Shown here: positions 51,895 through 61,600 of the stretch, in pieces | How the letters are laid out: every line of letters begins with the position of its first letter | Numbering within the stretch: position 1 is the first letter of the stretch | DNA from: a virus | Reading direction: 5' to 3' (one strand) | DNA: 64,000 nucleotides | Virus record (IMG/VR): IMGVR_UViG_3300005838_000623 | Location: 1 to 64,000 of that record | The notes under the pieces: generated by a model | The model's database searches: none | Told to the model about the DNA's origin: nothing | What the model saw: only the letters and a program-made list of their open reading frames with translations | Program-made: the position numbers and the translations under genes

Positions 51895-52632
51895 ATGAGT
51901 AATAAATTTGAGCAGTTGCTCGATTATATCATCAACGAAGAGCAAGATAAAGCCAAAGAGCTTTTCCATGAAATTGTTGTGGATAAGTCTCGTGAGATTT
52001 ATGAAGGCTTGATTGATGAGCAAGATCTTGAAGCTATTGAAGAGGAAATTGAAGAAGTAGAAGAAGAAATTTCCGATAATGAAGTTGATGATTTTGTTAA
52101 TGATATTGAGAGCGACGAAGAAGGTATGTCACTAGAAGATGCTGGTGAAGACCTTGAAGACGTTATGGACATGGATGCCGATGCCGATGCAGAAGGCGAA
52201 GAAGAAATGTCCGATGAAGAAACAGATGAAAGGATTAGTGATCTAGAATCTGCATTTGATGATTTACAAGCAGAATTTGACAAGTTGATGGCAGAAGTTA
52301 GTGGTGAAGAAGGTGTCGAAGGTGAGGAAGAACTTGCACCTGAAGAAGACCTAGAATTTGAATCAGTTGAAACTGATGAAGAGCCAGTAGAAGAAGCCAA
52401 AGACGATGACGATGACAAAGAAGAAGTTACAGAAGACCTAACACCAGCACCAGCACCAGTAGGTGATAAGAGTGATAGTGGTTCAGGTCCAGTAGCAAGT
52501 AAGAACCCAATGGACGCAGGTGGTGCAAACGCATCAAACCTTGGATCTAGTAGTTCTGAGTCAGGCGCATCAGACCCAGCAGTACAAAAGGGTAAAATGT
52601 CACCAAAAGCTGAAGTAAAAAACAAGGCATAA
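51895..52632 (+). CDS. Acidic prohead core protein (gp68-like)
   Basis: I choose ATG 51895, not the upstream ATG 51859, because AAGGAG sits nine bases before it and the protein then begins MSNKFEQLLDYIINEEQDKA. The 245 residues continue with LFHEIVVDKSREIYEGLI, then a very acidic body (Glu/Asp-rich, with a short DADADA repeat) and an Ala/Ser/Gly-rich end. Marine T4-like phages have such a protein before the protease gene; it is probably an internal scaffold component removed by gp21. Confidence 0.7.
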   Translation: MSNKFEQLLDYIINEEQDKAKELFHEIVVDKSREIYEGLIDEQDLEAIEEEIEEVEEEISDNEVDDFVNDIESDEEGMSLEDAGEDLEDVMDMDADADAEGEEEMSDEETDERISDLESAFDDLQAEFDKLMAEVSGEEGVEGEEELAPEEDLEFESVETDEEPVEEAKDDDDDKEEVTEDLTPAPAPVGDKSDSGSGPVASKNPMDAGGANASNLGSSSSESGASDPAVQKGKMSPKAEVKNKA

Positions 52633-52638
52633 TTTAAG

Positions 52639-53262
52639 ATGACTTATCTAAAAGAACACTTGACATTTGACCAAGCACGTATGGTAACCGAGACTGATGC
52701 AGACGGCAAGGATTTATATATGAAGGGTATTTGTATTCAAGGTGGTGTAAAGAATGCAAACTCAAGAGTATATCCAGTCAATGAAATACAAGACGCCGTA
52801 TCAACATTAAATGAACAAATCAATCAAGGCATGTCCGTATTAGGTGAGGTTGACCATCCAGACGATCTTAAAGTTAATTTAGATCGTGTTTCCCACATGG
52901 TTACAGAAATGTGGATGGACGGACCCAATGGCTATGGAAAACTTAAAGTTCTTCCAACACCAATGGGTAATTTAGTCAAAACAATGCTAGAGTCAGGTGT
53001 TAAATTAGGAGTATCCTCCAGGGGTTCCGGAAATGTAAAGGAATCATCCGGAGATGTTTCAGAATTTGAAATAGTCACGATTGACGTCGTGGCACAACCA
53101 AGTGCTCCAGATGCATATCCAACAGCAATTTATGAAGGCCTTCTCAATATGAGAGGCGGCCATCAATTGTTAGGAGTAGCAGCTGAAGTACGTGAGAATC
53201 AACAGGCGCAAAAATATCTCAAAGAAGGGATTTTGCGTCTCATAAAGGACCTAAAAATTTAG
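52639..53262 (+). CDS. gp21: Prohead core protease gp21
   Basis: A 207-residue protein of the T4 prohead-protease family: GEVDHPDD (H73), GVSSRGSG (S126/S127) and VTIDVVAQPSAPDA (D149) give a His/Ser/Asp arrangement. NANSRVYP and RVSHMVTEMWMDG are also family motifs. It cleaves scaffold and capsid proteins after (L/I)xE during maturation. It follows the acidic core gene after six bases and precedes gp22. Confidence 0.92.
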   Translation: MTYLKEHLTFDQARMVTETDADGKDLYMKGICIQGGVKNANSRVYPVNEIQDAVSTLNEQINQGMSVLGEVDHPDDLKVNLDRVSHMVTEMWMDGPNGYGKLKVLPTPMGNLVKTMLESGVKLGVSSRGSGNVKESSGDVSEFEIVTIDVVAQPSAPDAYPTAIYEGLLNMRGGHQLLGVAAEVRENQQAQKYLKEGILRLIKDLKI

Positions 53263-53271
53263 GAGAGCATT

Positions 53272-54384
53272 ATGATAGAAGTATTCAAACCACTTATCGA
53301 CAATAACCTAATCTCAGAAGAAGCAAGAGATGAACTTCAGGAGGCTTGGGACACCAAGTTGACAGAAGCTGCTGAGCAAAACAAAGCGGAACTCCGTGAA
53401 GAGTTTGCACAGCGTTATGAGCATGATAAGGAAGCAATTGTCGAAGCCCTAGATACAATGGTTACAGATTCTCTAAAACAAGAAATCCAAGAATTTGTTG
53501 AGGATAAGCAAGCAGTAGTTGTTGAGCGAGTTGCATACAAGACAGCAATTGCAGAGCATGCCGATATGCTTAACACATTCGTAACAAAAAATCTAACAAA
53601 TGAAATGCAAGAGTTTCGCACAGACAGAGGTTCGCAGACTGAAGCATTTGGTAAGTTAGAGGATTTCGTAATCAAAGCATTAAGTGAAGAAATTGTCGAA
53701 TTCAATGAAGACAAACAAGACGTAATTGATACAAAAGTTAAGTTAGTATCTGAAGCGAAAGCAAGACTAGCAGAACTTAAGAAGACATTTATTGAGCGTG
53801 GTGCTAAGATGGTGGAAGAGACTGTCACCAAAACTATTAAGGGTGAGATGTCACAATTAAAAGAAGATATCCAAAGTGCTCGTGAGAACAACTTTGGACG
53901 TCAGCTATTTGAAGCATTTGCCGCCGAATATTCAAATTCATATATGAATGAGAAGACTGAAGTAGCAAAGCTAATGAAGCAACTTTCCGATAAGGAAAAC
54001 GAACTTGCGGAAGCAAGTAAAGAAGTAACAGAAAAAGATGCACTTGTAGAAGCAAGAGAGAGTGAGATCAGAATTATTAATGATCAAGCAAGCAGAAAAG
54101 AAGTTCTTTCAGAAATGCTTAACCCATTGGCTAAGGATAAGAAAGAAATTATGGAAAGTTTACTTGAATCAGTTCAAACTGATAAACTTAAAGCATCTTT
54201 CGACAAGTACCTGCCCGCAGTTATTAATGGCGATGGTAGTGGTATAAAACGCAAACTAACTGAGTCAGTAAAGAAAGAAGTTACCGGTGATCGTGAAATC
54301 AAACAAGAAACTCAACCAGAGAACGATATCACCACTTCTAACATTATTGATATCAAGAAGTTGGCGGGATTAGCAGTTAATTAA
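53272..54384 (+). CDS. gp22: Prohead core scaffold gp22
   Basis: A 370-residue, highly charged, coiled-coil protein (long Glu/Lys runs, for example DSLKQEIQEFVEDKQAV and FNEDKQDVIDTKVKL) with a good AGGAGAG ribosome site. It lies between protease gp21 and capsid gp23, the invariant place of the main scaffold. Internal (L/I)xE sites that gp21 could cut are frequent. Its likely role is to form the core on which gp23 assembles. Confidence 0.85.
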   Translation: MIEVFKPLIDNNLISEEARDELQEAWDTKLTEAAEQNKAELREEFAQRYEHDKEAIVEALDTMVTDSLKQEIQEFVEDKQAVVVERVAYKTAIAEHADMLNTFVTKNLTNEMQEFRTDRGSQTEAFGKLEDFVIKALSEEIVEFNEDKQDVIDTKVKLVSEAKARLAELKKTFIERGAKMVEETVTKTIKGEMSQLKEDIQSARENNFGRQLFEAFAAEYSNSYMNEKTEVAKLMKQLSDKENELAEASKEVTEKDALVEARESEIRIINDQASRKEVLSEMLNPLAKDKKEIMESLLESVQTDKLKASFDKYLPAVINGDGSGIKRKLTESVKKEVTGDREIKQETQPENDITTSNIIDIKKLAGLAVN

Positions 54385-54406
54385 TTAAAGAGTTTAGGAG
54401 ACACAA

Positions 54407-55573
54407 ATGTCAGAACTATTAACAGAACGTTGGGAAGAAACCAAAGAAGCCTTATGTGAAGGCCTTGAAGGTACGCAACGTAGCACAATGGCAGTAACTC
54501 TAGAGAATACAAAGCAGTATCTCTCAGAAGCTGCAACAGCAGGCGCGACTGCTTCAGGTAACATTGCTACACTAAACCGTGTAATTTTACCAGTAATCCG
54601 CCGTGTAATGCCATCAGTAATCGCTAACGATATCGTTGGTGTACAACCAATGGCAGGTCCAGTAGGACAAATTCACACATTAAGAGTACGTTATGCTGAT
54701 ACAAATAACGCAACAGGTACAGCAAATGACGTAACAGCTGGTGATGAAGCATTATCCCCATTCCAGATTGGTCAAGCCTATTCAGGCGATACAACCGCCG
54801 GATTGGGTGCAGCTACTTCAGCACTAGAAGGCGCCGCAGGTAACCGTCTAAGCATTCAAATCTTAAAGCAACCTGTAGAAGCAAAAACCAGAAAGCTATC
54901 CGCTCGCTGGACTTTTGAGTCTGCACAGGACGCAAATGCAATGCACGGTATCGATATGGAAGCAGAAATTATGAGTGCATTAGCACAAGAAATTACTGCT
55001 GAAATTGACCAAGAGATTCTTGGTTCACTTCGTGGTATTGCTTCAACTGGTTTTACTTTTGATCAGGCAGCAGTATCAGGTACAGCAACATACGTTGGTG
55101 ACGAACACGCAGCTCTAGCAGTTGTTATGAATCGCGCCGCTAACCGTATTGCACAACGCACACGTCGAGGCGCAGGTAACTGGGCAGTTGTTTCACCAGC
55201 TGCACTAACAGTGCTACAAAGCGCATCAACAAGTGCATTTGCACGTACAACAGAAGGTTCATTTGAAGCACCAACAAATCAAAAGATGGTTGGTACATTG
55301 AATGGCGCATTGAAAGTATATGTAGATACATACTCTGACGGTGCAACACTAGTTGGTTATAAGGGTTCAAGCGAGGCAGACGCCGCCGCATTCTATTGCC
55401 CATATATCCCACTAATGAGCTCCGGCACAGTACTAGACCCAGCAACTTTCGAACCAGTCGTAGGCTTCATGACACGTTATGGTTATGTCGCACTAACAAA
55501 TACTGCATCATCACTAGGTAATGCAGCTGACTACCTCGAGAGTATTACTATGTCTAACCTCTCATTCACATAA
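54407..55573 (+). CDS. gp23: Major capsid protein gp23
   Basis: A 388-residue protein with the gp23 signature TLNRVILPVIRRVMPSVIANDIVGVQPMAGPVGQIHTLRVRY, KTRKLSARWTFESAQDANAMHGIDMEAEIMSALAQEITAEIDQEIL and GNWAVVSPAALTVLQ. AGGAGACACAA precedes ATG. It is much shorter than the 521-residue T4 protein, so peripheral insertions are probably absent. YLSE|A at residues 38-42 is a plausible gp21 cleavage site for removal of the N-terminal delta region (inference). A strong terminator follows at 55592. Confidence 0.95.
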   Translation: MSELLTERWEETKEALCEGLEGTQRSTMAVTLENTKQYLSEAATAGATASGNIATLNRVILPVIRRVMPSVIANDIVGVQPMAGPVGQIHTLRVRYADTNNATGTANDVTAGDEALSPFQIGQAYSGDTTAGLGAATSALEGAAGNRLSIQILKQPVEAKTRKLSARWTFESAQDANAMHGIDMEAEIMSALAQEITAEIDQEILGSLRGIASTGFTFDQAAVSGTATYVGDEHAALAVVMNRAANRIAQRTRRGAGNWAVVSPAALTVLQSASTSAFARTTEGSFEAPTNQKMVGTLNGALKVYVDTYSDGATLVGYKGSSEADAAAFYCPYIPLMSSGTVLDPATFEPVVGFMTRYGYVALTNTASSLGNAADYLESITMSNLSFT

Positions 55574-55591
55574 GTTTATAACTTATTTGAC

Positions 55592-55624
55592 GAAGAAACC
55601 ACCCTATTGGGTGGTTTTTTCTTC
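55592..55624 (+). terminator. Intrinsic terminator after gp23
   Basis: AAACCACCC-TATT-GGGTGGTTTTTT: a GC-rich stem of at least nine bp followed by a T run, 18 bases after the gp23 stop codon. Confidence 0.9.
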
Positions 55625-55632
55625 TTGTAATA

Positions 55633-55640
55633 TATAAATA
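55633..55640 (+). promoter_or_regulatory. T4-type late promoter box (TATAAATA)
   Basis: Exact consensus, nine bases after the gp23 terminator and 27 bases before ATG 55668. Confidence 0.8.
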
Positions 55641-55667
55641 TAGGAAAGTCATTAAAGGAGATTTAAT

Positions 55668-56018
55668 ATGGCAACAGTAACAAGAACAAATCCAGCCGCA
55701 ACAACAACAGGTGTTGAAATGGTTGGTCCAGATCTAACATTTTTTACAATTGATTATATTGTGGCAGTAAACGGTTCAGCAGGCGCCGCTGGCGCACAAG
55801 CAGCTACATTGCGTATAATTAACACAATGCATACAATTGTTGCAGCCGGTCCATTGCATAACTCAAATACAGAGCAAACTTTCGCAATTGAGGGTCCTTT
55901 GTTTACCCCAACAGGTGGCACAACATTACAAGCACAAATTAGAGCATTAGGCACAGTAGATGGTGTTTCACTTGCAGGCGCAGTAGTAACAGTAAAAGAT
56001 TTAAGTATTGGAACATAA
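55668..56018 (+). CDS. Small virion structural protein
   Basis: A 116-residue Ala/Thr/Gly-rich beta-type protein without cysteine, made as a single-gene unit (late box, AAGGAG ribosome site, then its own terminator). Its place just after gp23 and its very strong expression signals suggest an abundant virion component such as a head decoration or tail protein. No family recognised. Confidence 0.65.
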   Translation: MATVTRTNPAATTTGVEMVGPDLTFFTIDYIVAVNGSAGAAGAQAATLRIINTMHTIVAAGPLHNSNTEQTFAIEGPLFTPTGGTTLQAQIRALGTVDGVSLAGAVVTVKDLSIGT

Positions 56019-56041
56019 TTAAAGTTATAAGTTTCAGGAAC

Positions 56042-56067
56042 AAACCACCCACTTTGGGTGGTTTTTT
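56042..56067 (+). terminator. Intrinsic terminator
   Basis: AAACCACCCA-CTT-TGGGTGGTTT then T residues. Nearly the same stem sequence as the gp23 terminator, suggesting duplication of the element. Confidence 0.88.
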
Positions 56068-56071
56068 CTTG

Positions 56072-56079
56072 GATAAATA
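56072..56079 (+). promoter_or_regulatory. Late promoter box (GATAAATA)
   Basis: GATAAATA followed after six bases by a CGTAGT/ACTACG hairpin (56086-56102), close to the expected mRNA start. The leader to ATG 56161 is about 75 bases and ends with AAGGAG. Confidence 0.65.
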
Positions 56080-56160
56080 CAAATGCGTAGTAATACACTA
56101 CGTTTATGGGGAACACCATCCCCGTAATCCATAGAATGGATAACCTTAAGGAGAAACAAA

Positions 56161-56784
56161 ATGGGAAGACCAATTAACAAAAAGCACATTGGTGACGGTG
56201 TAGGTAAAATTCAAGTCACCGCAGTACGATTCGCAGCCGGCGCAGAAGTAGCTGCCGCAACAGAAGCACATATTATTCAGCAAAAAGGAACTAAGAAGTT
56301 TAAAGTAACTGATGGTTCCAAAACTGAAGTAGTTACCCTAGTAAATAAGAGCCCAGGCTCATTAGCAGCTAGTGAAATGTGTATTAACGTTACAGACTCA
56401 CTTGGTGTATCAAAGCAGATCACAAAATTACGCAACAGAACCTTCCAAGTTGAAGGCACATCTAACGCAAAGTGGTCACGTTCTGCTACTGGTACTTCAT
56501 CAGCAGTTGAAAAAGTTATCACAGGCGCAACAGCCGCCAACCCTGTAGTAATTACAAGTAATGGTCATGGACTTGCAAATGGTACAAAAGTTTCTATCCG
56601 TGGTGTAGTAGGTATGGTAGAACTTAATGTTGAAACAGCATTTACTGTAGCATCCACAGCTACTAATACGTTTGCATTATCAGGTATTAACGGTTCTGCT
56701 TATACAGCATACACTTCGGGTGGTGTTGCAACAGCTGCCGCTGTAACTTCTGGTTCAATCGTAGTTGACGCACAAGTATCATAA
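56161..56784 (+). CDS. Virion structural protein
   Basis: A 207-residue Ala/Thr/Val-rich protein. Residues 120-175 contain NPVVITSNGHGLANGTKVSIRGVVGMVELN, a small beta-domain motif common in phage tail and fibre proteins, ending with a FALSGINGSAYTAYTSGG strand pair. It is a single-gene unit with its own late box and terminator. Exact place in the particle unknown. Confidence 0.65.
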   Translation: MGRPINKKHIGDGVGKIQVTAVRFAAGAEVAAATEAHIIQQKGTKKFKVTDGSKTEVVTLVNKSPGSLAASEMCINVTDSLGVSKQITKLRNRTFQVEGTSNAKWSRSATGTSSAVEKVITGATAANPVVITSNGHGLANGTKVSIRGVVGMVELNVETAFTVASTATNTFALSGINGSAYTAYTSGGVATAAAVTSGSIVVDAQVS

Positions 56785-56810
56785 ACTTTATAAAGTTAGT
56801 GATTTTGAAG

Positions 56811-56832
56811 AGGGGCCACGTGGCCCCTTTTC
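56811..56832 (+). terminator. Intrinsic terminator
   Basis: GGGGCCAC/GTGGCCCC perfect eight-bp stem (16-base palindrome) followed by TTTT, 27 bases after the stop codon. Confidence 0.88.
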
Positions 56833-56845
56833 TATTTAAAAATTG

Positions 56846-56853
56846 TATAAATA
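56846..56853 (+). promoter_or_regulatory. T4-type late promoter box (TATAAATA)
   Basis: Exact consensus, 24 bases before ATG 56878, directly after the preceding terminator. Confidence 0.8.
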
Positions 56854-56877
56854 ATATAACATTGGAAATAACGAAAT

Positions 56878-57756
56878 ATGGCTAGAAACCTTACGACAAG
56901 TGGTGATTATACAATTGATGCTGGTACAAATGATATTAAATTAACAGCATCTGATATTACAGTTACTGGTAATTTAGCAGTTACCGGCACAACCACTACT
57001 ATTACAACTACCAACACAGCAATAACAGATAATGTTATTGTTTTGAATAAAGATGAATCTGGTGCAGGTGTTACTGCAGGTACTGCTGGTGTAGAAATTG
57101 AACGTGGTTCAGTTGATAACGCATCAATTATTTGGAATGAAACGACTGATAAATTTAATTTAAAAGTAGGATCAGGATTAGCGGCGTTAGACGTACTTAA
57201 TGTTACCTCATCTGGTGGCTTAACAATAGGCGCAATTACTATCACATCTATATTAGATGAAGATAATATGGCAAGTGATAGTGCTGTAGCATTATCAACA
57301 CAACAAAGTATTAAAGCATATGTTGATACTACAGTTTCTGGCTCAGCTGGTGGTGCTAATACACAAGTTCAATATAATAGTTCAAGTGCATTTGCTGGTA
57401 ATTCTGCATTTACATTTAATAGTGGAACAGGAGCAGTAGGAATTACTGGACAATTAAATATAGATAATTTAAGAGCAGACGGCAATACTATTAGTTCAAC
57501 AGACACAAATGGTAACATTACACTTAGTCCTAATGGAACTGGAGTGATTACTTTGGGTAAAGCAGCTGATGTAAGCATCCAGTGTAATTTTGCAGACCAA
57601 GGTAGTGATCCAAGTGCTACAGCAACTAAGAATAAAATTTATTCTAAAGCACCAAGTGGTGGTGGTACAGGATTGTATTTTGTTAATAACACAACGAGTG
57701 GAGAAATGATAAGTAAAAGTAAAGCAATTGCTTTTTCTTTAGTATTTGGTGGATAA
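56878..57756 (+). CDS. Tail-fibre-type structural protein with shared marine-phage module
   Basis: A 292-residue protein. Residues 20-110 hold the module GNLAVTGTTTTITTTNTAITDNVIVLNKD...VEIERGSVDN..IIWNETTDKFNL, which also occurs in the genes at 13429 and 63603. Then come a DNMASDSAVALSTQQSIKAYVD segment, typical of phage fibre necks, and GNITLSPNGTGVITLGK. It begins a run of closely spaced structural genes (gaps of 1-4 bases). Confidence 0.7.
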   Translation: MARNLTTSGDYTIDAGTNDIKLTASDITVTGNLAVTGTTTTITTTNTAITDNVIVLNKDESGAGVTAGTAGVEIERGSVDNASIIWNETTDKFNLKVGSGLAALDVLNVTSSGGLTIGAITITSILDEDNMASDSAVALSTQQSIKAYVDTTVSGSAGGANTQVQYNSSSAFAGNSAFTFNSGTGAVGITGQLNIDNLRADGNTISSTDTNGNITLSPNGTGVITLGKAADVSIQCNFADQGSDPSATATKNKIYSKAPSGGGTGLYFVNNTTSGEMISKSKAIAFSLVFGG

Positions 57757-57759
57757 AAT

Positions 57760-58158
57760 ATGGCAGTCACAATAACAAACATAGTAAACGTAGCTTCAAC
57801 AGCAGTTTTTACGGCATCAGGTAGTGTTGCGGTTACAGATATAATAATATTTAATACAGATCCTCATGCAGATTCACATTTTCATTGGAAACTAAACTTA
57901 GTACCTAGTGGTGATGGTGTGACAGTTAATAATGTATTATTTAATTCAGGTGGTGGTGGTGCTCTTACAGTGCCAATTTTACCTGGATCTAGTATACATG
58001 TAAATACTGTTTCAGGTATGGTAGCAAATAAATGGCTACTTGCTAATGGTGATAAGTTTTATATTGATTTAGACGCCACATCTAATTCATCTGGAACCTG
58101 GTCAGGTTCTCCTGCTACAGTTCCAGTAAACGTATTTGTTAATTACATGAGCTTATAA
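57760..58158 (+). CDS. Small structural protein, fibre-associated
   Basis: A 132-residue beta-type protein (PHADSHFHWKLNLVPSGDGV; ILPGSSIHVNTVSGM) starting three bases after its neighbour and ending one base before the next gene, so it is translated by coupling. A small His-rich loop is visible. No family assigned. Confidence 0.6.
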   Translation: MAVTITNIVNVASTAVFTASGSVAVTDIIIFNTDPHADSHFHWKLNLVPSGDGVTVNNVLFNSGGGGALTVPILPGSSIHVNTVSGMVANKWLLANGDKFYIDLDATSNSSGTWSGSPATVPVNVFVNYMSL

Positions 58159-58159
58159 T

Positions 58160-58591
58160 ATGCCTTTTGATAGCACTAGACCAGAATACTTTCCACATTC
58201 TATTTTTAGATTAGCCGACACTAAAGGCATGGCTGTGCCTACAGGCACAACTGCTCAACGGCCGGTAGCTCCTATTTTAATTAATGGTGCAATAAGATAT
58301 AATTCTACTTTAAATGCTATAGAAGCATATATTAATGGTTCTTGGGGAACAATAAGATCAACAGGTACCTCAACTATTACTAAAGACACAGCAACTGGCA
58401 ATAATGTATTAACGGCATTTAATATGTTAAGTGCTAGTGTTGCTGATGAGAATAATGTTTTAATTTTTATTAATAACGTTTTTCAAGAAGCAGATGTAGC
58501 ATATACTATATCAGGAACTACTGTCACATTTACTTCCGCTCCTCCGAACACTCATAAAATAGTAGCATTGAGTGGATTTGATACCGTTTAA
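58160..58591 (+). CDS. Small structural protein built from two shared modules
   Basis: A 143-residue protein. Residues 27-65 match the GTTAQRP...G..RYNSTxxxxExYxNGSW module seen in the gene at 62085. Residues 77-140 match the GN.VLTAF......VLIFINNVFQEADVAYTISGTTVTFTSAPP sandwich module repeated in 62085 and in the giant protein. It is thus almost wholly made of exchangeable parts. Likely a fibre or adaptor component. Confidence 0.65.
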   Translation: MPFDSTRPEYFPHSIFRLADTKGMAVPTGTTAQRPVAPILINGAIRYNSTLNAIEAYINGSWGTIRSTGTSTITKDTATGNNVLTAFNMLSASVADENNVLIFINNVFQEADVAYTISGTTVTFTSAPPNTHKIVALSGFDTV

Positions 58592-58603
58592 TACTTTTAC
58601 CAA

Positions 58604-58611
58604 ACTAAATA
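58604..58611 (+). promoter_or_regulatory. Late promoter box (ACTAAATA)
   Basis: ACTAAATA 30 bases before ATG 58642, abutted by a GTATAA-AGTG-TTATAC inverted repeat at 58612-58627. CGGAG serves as ribosome site. Confidence 0.5.
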
Positions 58612-58641
58612 GTATAAAGTGTTATACAATCGGAGAATAGT

Positions 58642-61600
58642 ATGGCTATAGGTCGCGTTTCAGGCCCGATGTTACAAGCAAACCTTGAGCGTCAAGGTTC
58701 CAACCTAGCATTTGAGACTAATTTATTATATTTAGATGTTACTAATTCACGTATCGGTGTTGGTACAGCATCTCCAGGATTTTCTTTGGAAGTTGCAGGC
58801 GATGCTGAGATTGGTAATGTTGAAATAGACACAAATACTATTACAACAACAAACACTAATGGTAACTTGATATTAAATGCTAATGGTACAGGCACTATTG
58901 ATGTTTCAAGTAAAAAGATTACTAGTGTGGCCACTCCAACAGCAGGAACAGATGCCGCAAATAAAACATATGTAGATTCAGTAGTTGGTACAACTGATGG
59001 TATGGATCTTGATTTAGGTACTCCAACTGACAGTAGTTTAACAGTTGATGGTGCTTATTTAAATTGGCTTACAACTACAAAAGTTACAGATGCTATTGAT
59101 GATTTAAACGAAGTTACAGAAAATATTCGTAATGATACATTTGTTAAATCAACGTCATTTGTTGCAAACGTTACTTCTGGTGGTGCTGGTTTAGTAGTAA
59201 CTTTAACTATTACTACTGTTGGTAATCCTAATAGATATGATATTACTTGGGGTGATGGCAATAGTACAAATAACACATCAGATTCTACGCCAACACATAC
59301 CTATGCTACAAACGTAGGCTCACCATTTACTGTAACAGTTCGTGCTTATAATAATGGTGGAGCAGGATCTGGTAGTGAAGCAAGTTCTACAAGAACAAGC
59401 TACATTATAATTTATACAGCCAACCCAGTTGTAAGTTTTGCCGCATATGCCGCTTCCACAGGTGGCAGTCCAATTACATATTGGGATGACGGTGCAACTG
59501 TTTATTTTGATAATAACACAACAAATATTGGTGGAGCAACCATACAATATACTTGGGATTGGGGCGATAGTGAAAGTGACAATGTTATTTCAAGTGATAG
59601 TGCCGCAGGTGGTAGTGTTGGTGCTAGACTTGCTCATACATTTACAGCAAGCACGGAACAAGAACGAACTAGAACGGTTGAACTAACATTAGATGCACAT
59701 AATACTGCGGACCCATCACAAATACCTACTGATAGTAGTACTGCTCATAAGATTTATGATACACATACGCCAACAGTAGGATTAAGTGCTACAACAGGTA
59801 TAAACCAAGAAGGCACAAGTGGATTGCCAATAACATTTACTAATAACACAGAAGCAACTATTGGTAATTTTGCTACTTACGGACAACAATATGTTTATAC
59901 TTGGGGTGATGGCACAGCAAATACCACAGTAAACGTAGGTGTTGGAGGTTCAGGTGATACAGGTAATACTTTAGCACACACATTTGCATTAAGTGGAGCT
60001 AACCAAGCGGCTGGTAATGATGTAGATTATACTGGTAACTTACGAGTAACAAGTAGTCATTCAAGTAGTCCGTTTATAAGTGCTAACTTTACTGTACACG
60101 TAGAGCCCGATGTGCGTTGCAACATTGCGGCAACTGCGGTAACAATAAGTGACCGCTCAGGTGATAATCAATATGATTTGTACGATTTGACTGACTATAA
60201 TGGAAATAATAGAGCACTAGTAAGAGCAACTAATACATCACAAAATGCTGACAGTTATGTATATACTTGGAATGATGGTGACACTAATAATGTTACAGAA
60301 GATGGTTCAGCCGCGGGTAGTATTGGTGCTACATTAGATCACAGCTATGCTGGCGAATCTGCCGGCAACTATATTGTAAGTGTGTTAGCATCAGGCACTC
60401 CAGATTTAACAGCACAAACTGATACAGATGCTGACCAAACATTTACTATAAACGCAACTCCAGCCGCTCCAGGTAACTTGAGTGCAGAGTCACTTACATT
60501 GTCAGATTCATATCAAGGCTCAAGTCCAAAATTGTGTTCTGGTTTTGCTGATAATAGTACAAGTAATCCTTTAAGTGCTGGTGCAAGTTTAACAACAACT
60601 ACAGCAAGACGTTATACAAGTGGTACAATTGATACAAATAATGTTACTAATGCTTATAATGGCGGAGCAGGCACACTCACAGCCAAAGTTAATGGTGTAG
60701 ATAGAGGTAATAAAACATTTAGTTCAACATTAAATGAAAATGGAACGTTTACTTCACTTGTAGTATCTGACCAACGAGACGCCAACGATACTATTAGTTC
60801 ATCAACATACCCAACAGGTTTTTATCAAACATTTGATGCTAAAATTACACAAGCATTGGGTAGTTATACAGTAGGTGTTAATGATGAAAGATTAGAACAT
60901 AGTGCTACGGGTAACACAAATTATGTATCAGTTGTTTATGACGATATTACAGCAAGTCCAACAGTTGCCAACGTAGGCACATTGTCAGAAGGAACTGCTG
61001 GTACAAAACGATATATTTCGGGTGTTCCATATTATAACACAGGCAGTCCAACACTTAACTTGGCAGGTGTCCAAATTAGTAATTTAACTGGCCAAGCATA
61101 TAAAGATACTTCTTCAGTAGTTGAAGTTGATAGTGGAACAAATCAAGAAAGTACGTCAAGTAACGCATTTAGTAATCAAAATTACACATATGCGAACATT
61201 GATGGTGCCTCGACAATGTTAAGCAGTGGTATTCCCGTTGCTGATACTGGTGTTGCGTCAGCATATACTTTAGGCACATTATCCATACCAATTACGACAA
61301 GTAGTGTGCGAACTGTTGACCGAGCAAAAGTGCGTTGTAGTAATACTAACGGCACAACATCATATTCAAATATTGGCACTACAAATATTCAAGTACATAG
61401 ATCATCACAAAGTGGTATTGTTGAGCAGACTATTGTTGTAGCAGATGCGTTGGGCAATGGCACACATACAGATGACGGAAAACGAGTATTTAATTTTAGT
61501 GCGGCCACTACAGATAATCCTGCAGTTGTTAGTGCAACAAATTATTATACTAGCAGTTTATATAGTGAGAGTGCTGACCCAGGTGTGAGTGGAACTAAAG

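Noticed and set aside
51999-52625. Long serine-rich open frame on the minus strand
   Set aside because: It is the antisense of an acidic Glu/Asp-rich protein gene with a good ribosome site; GAA/GAT-rich coding DNA read backwards gives Ser/Leu-rich frames without stops.
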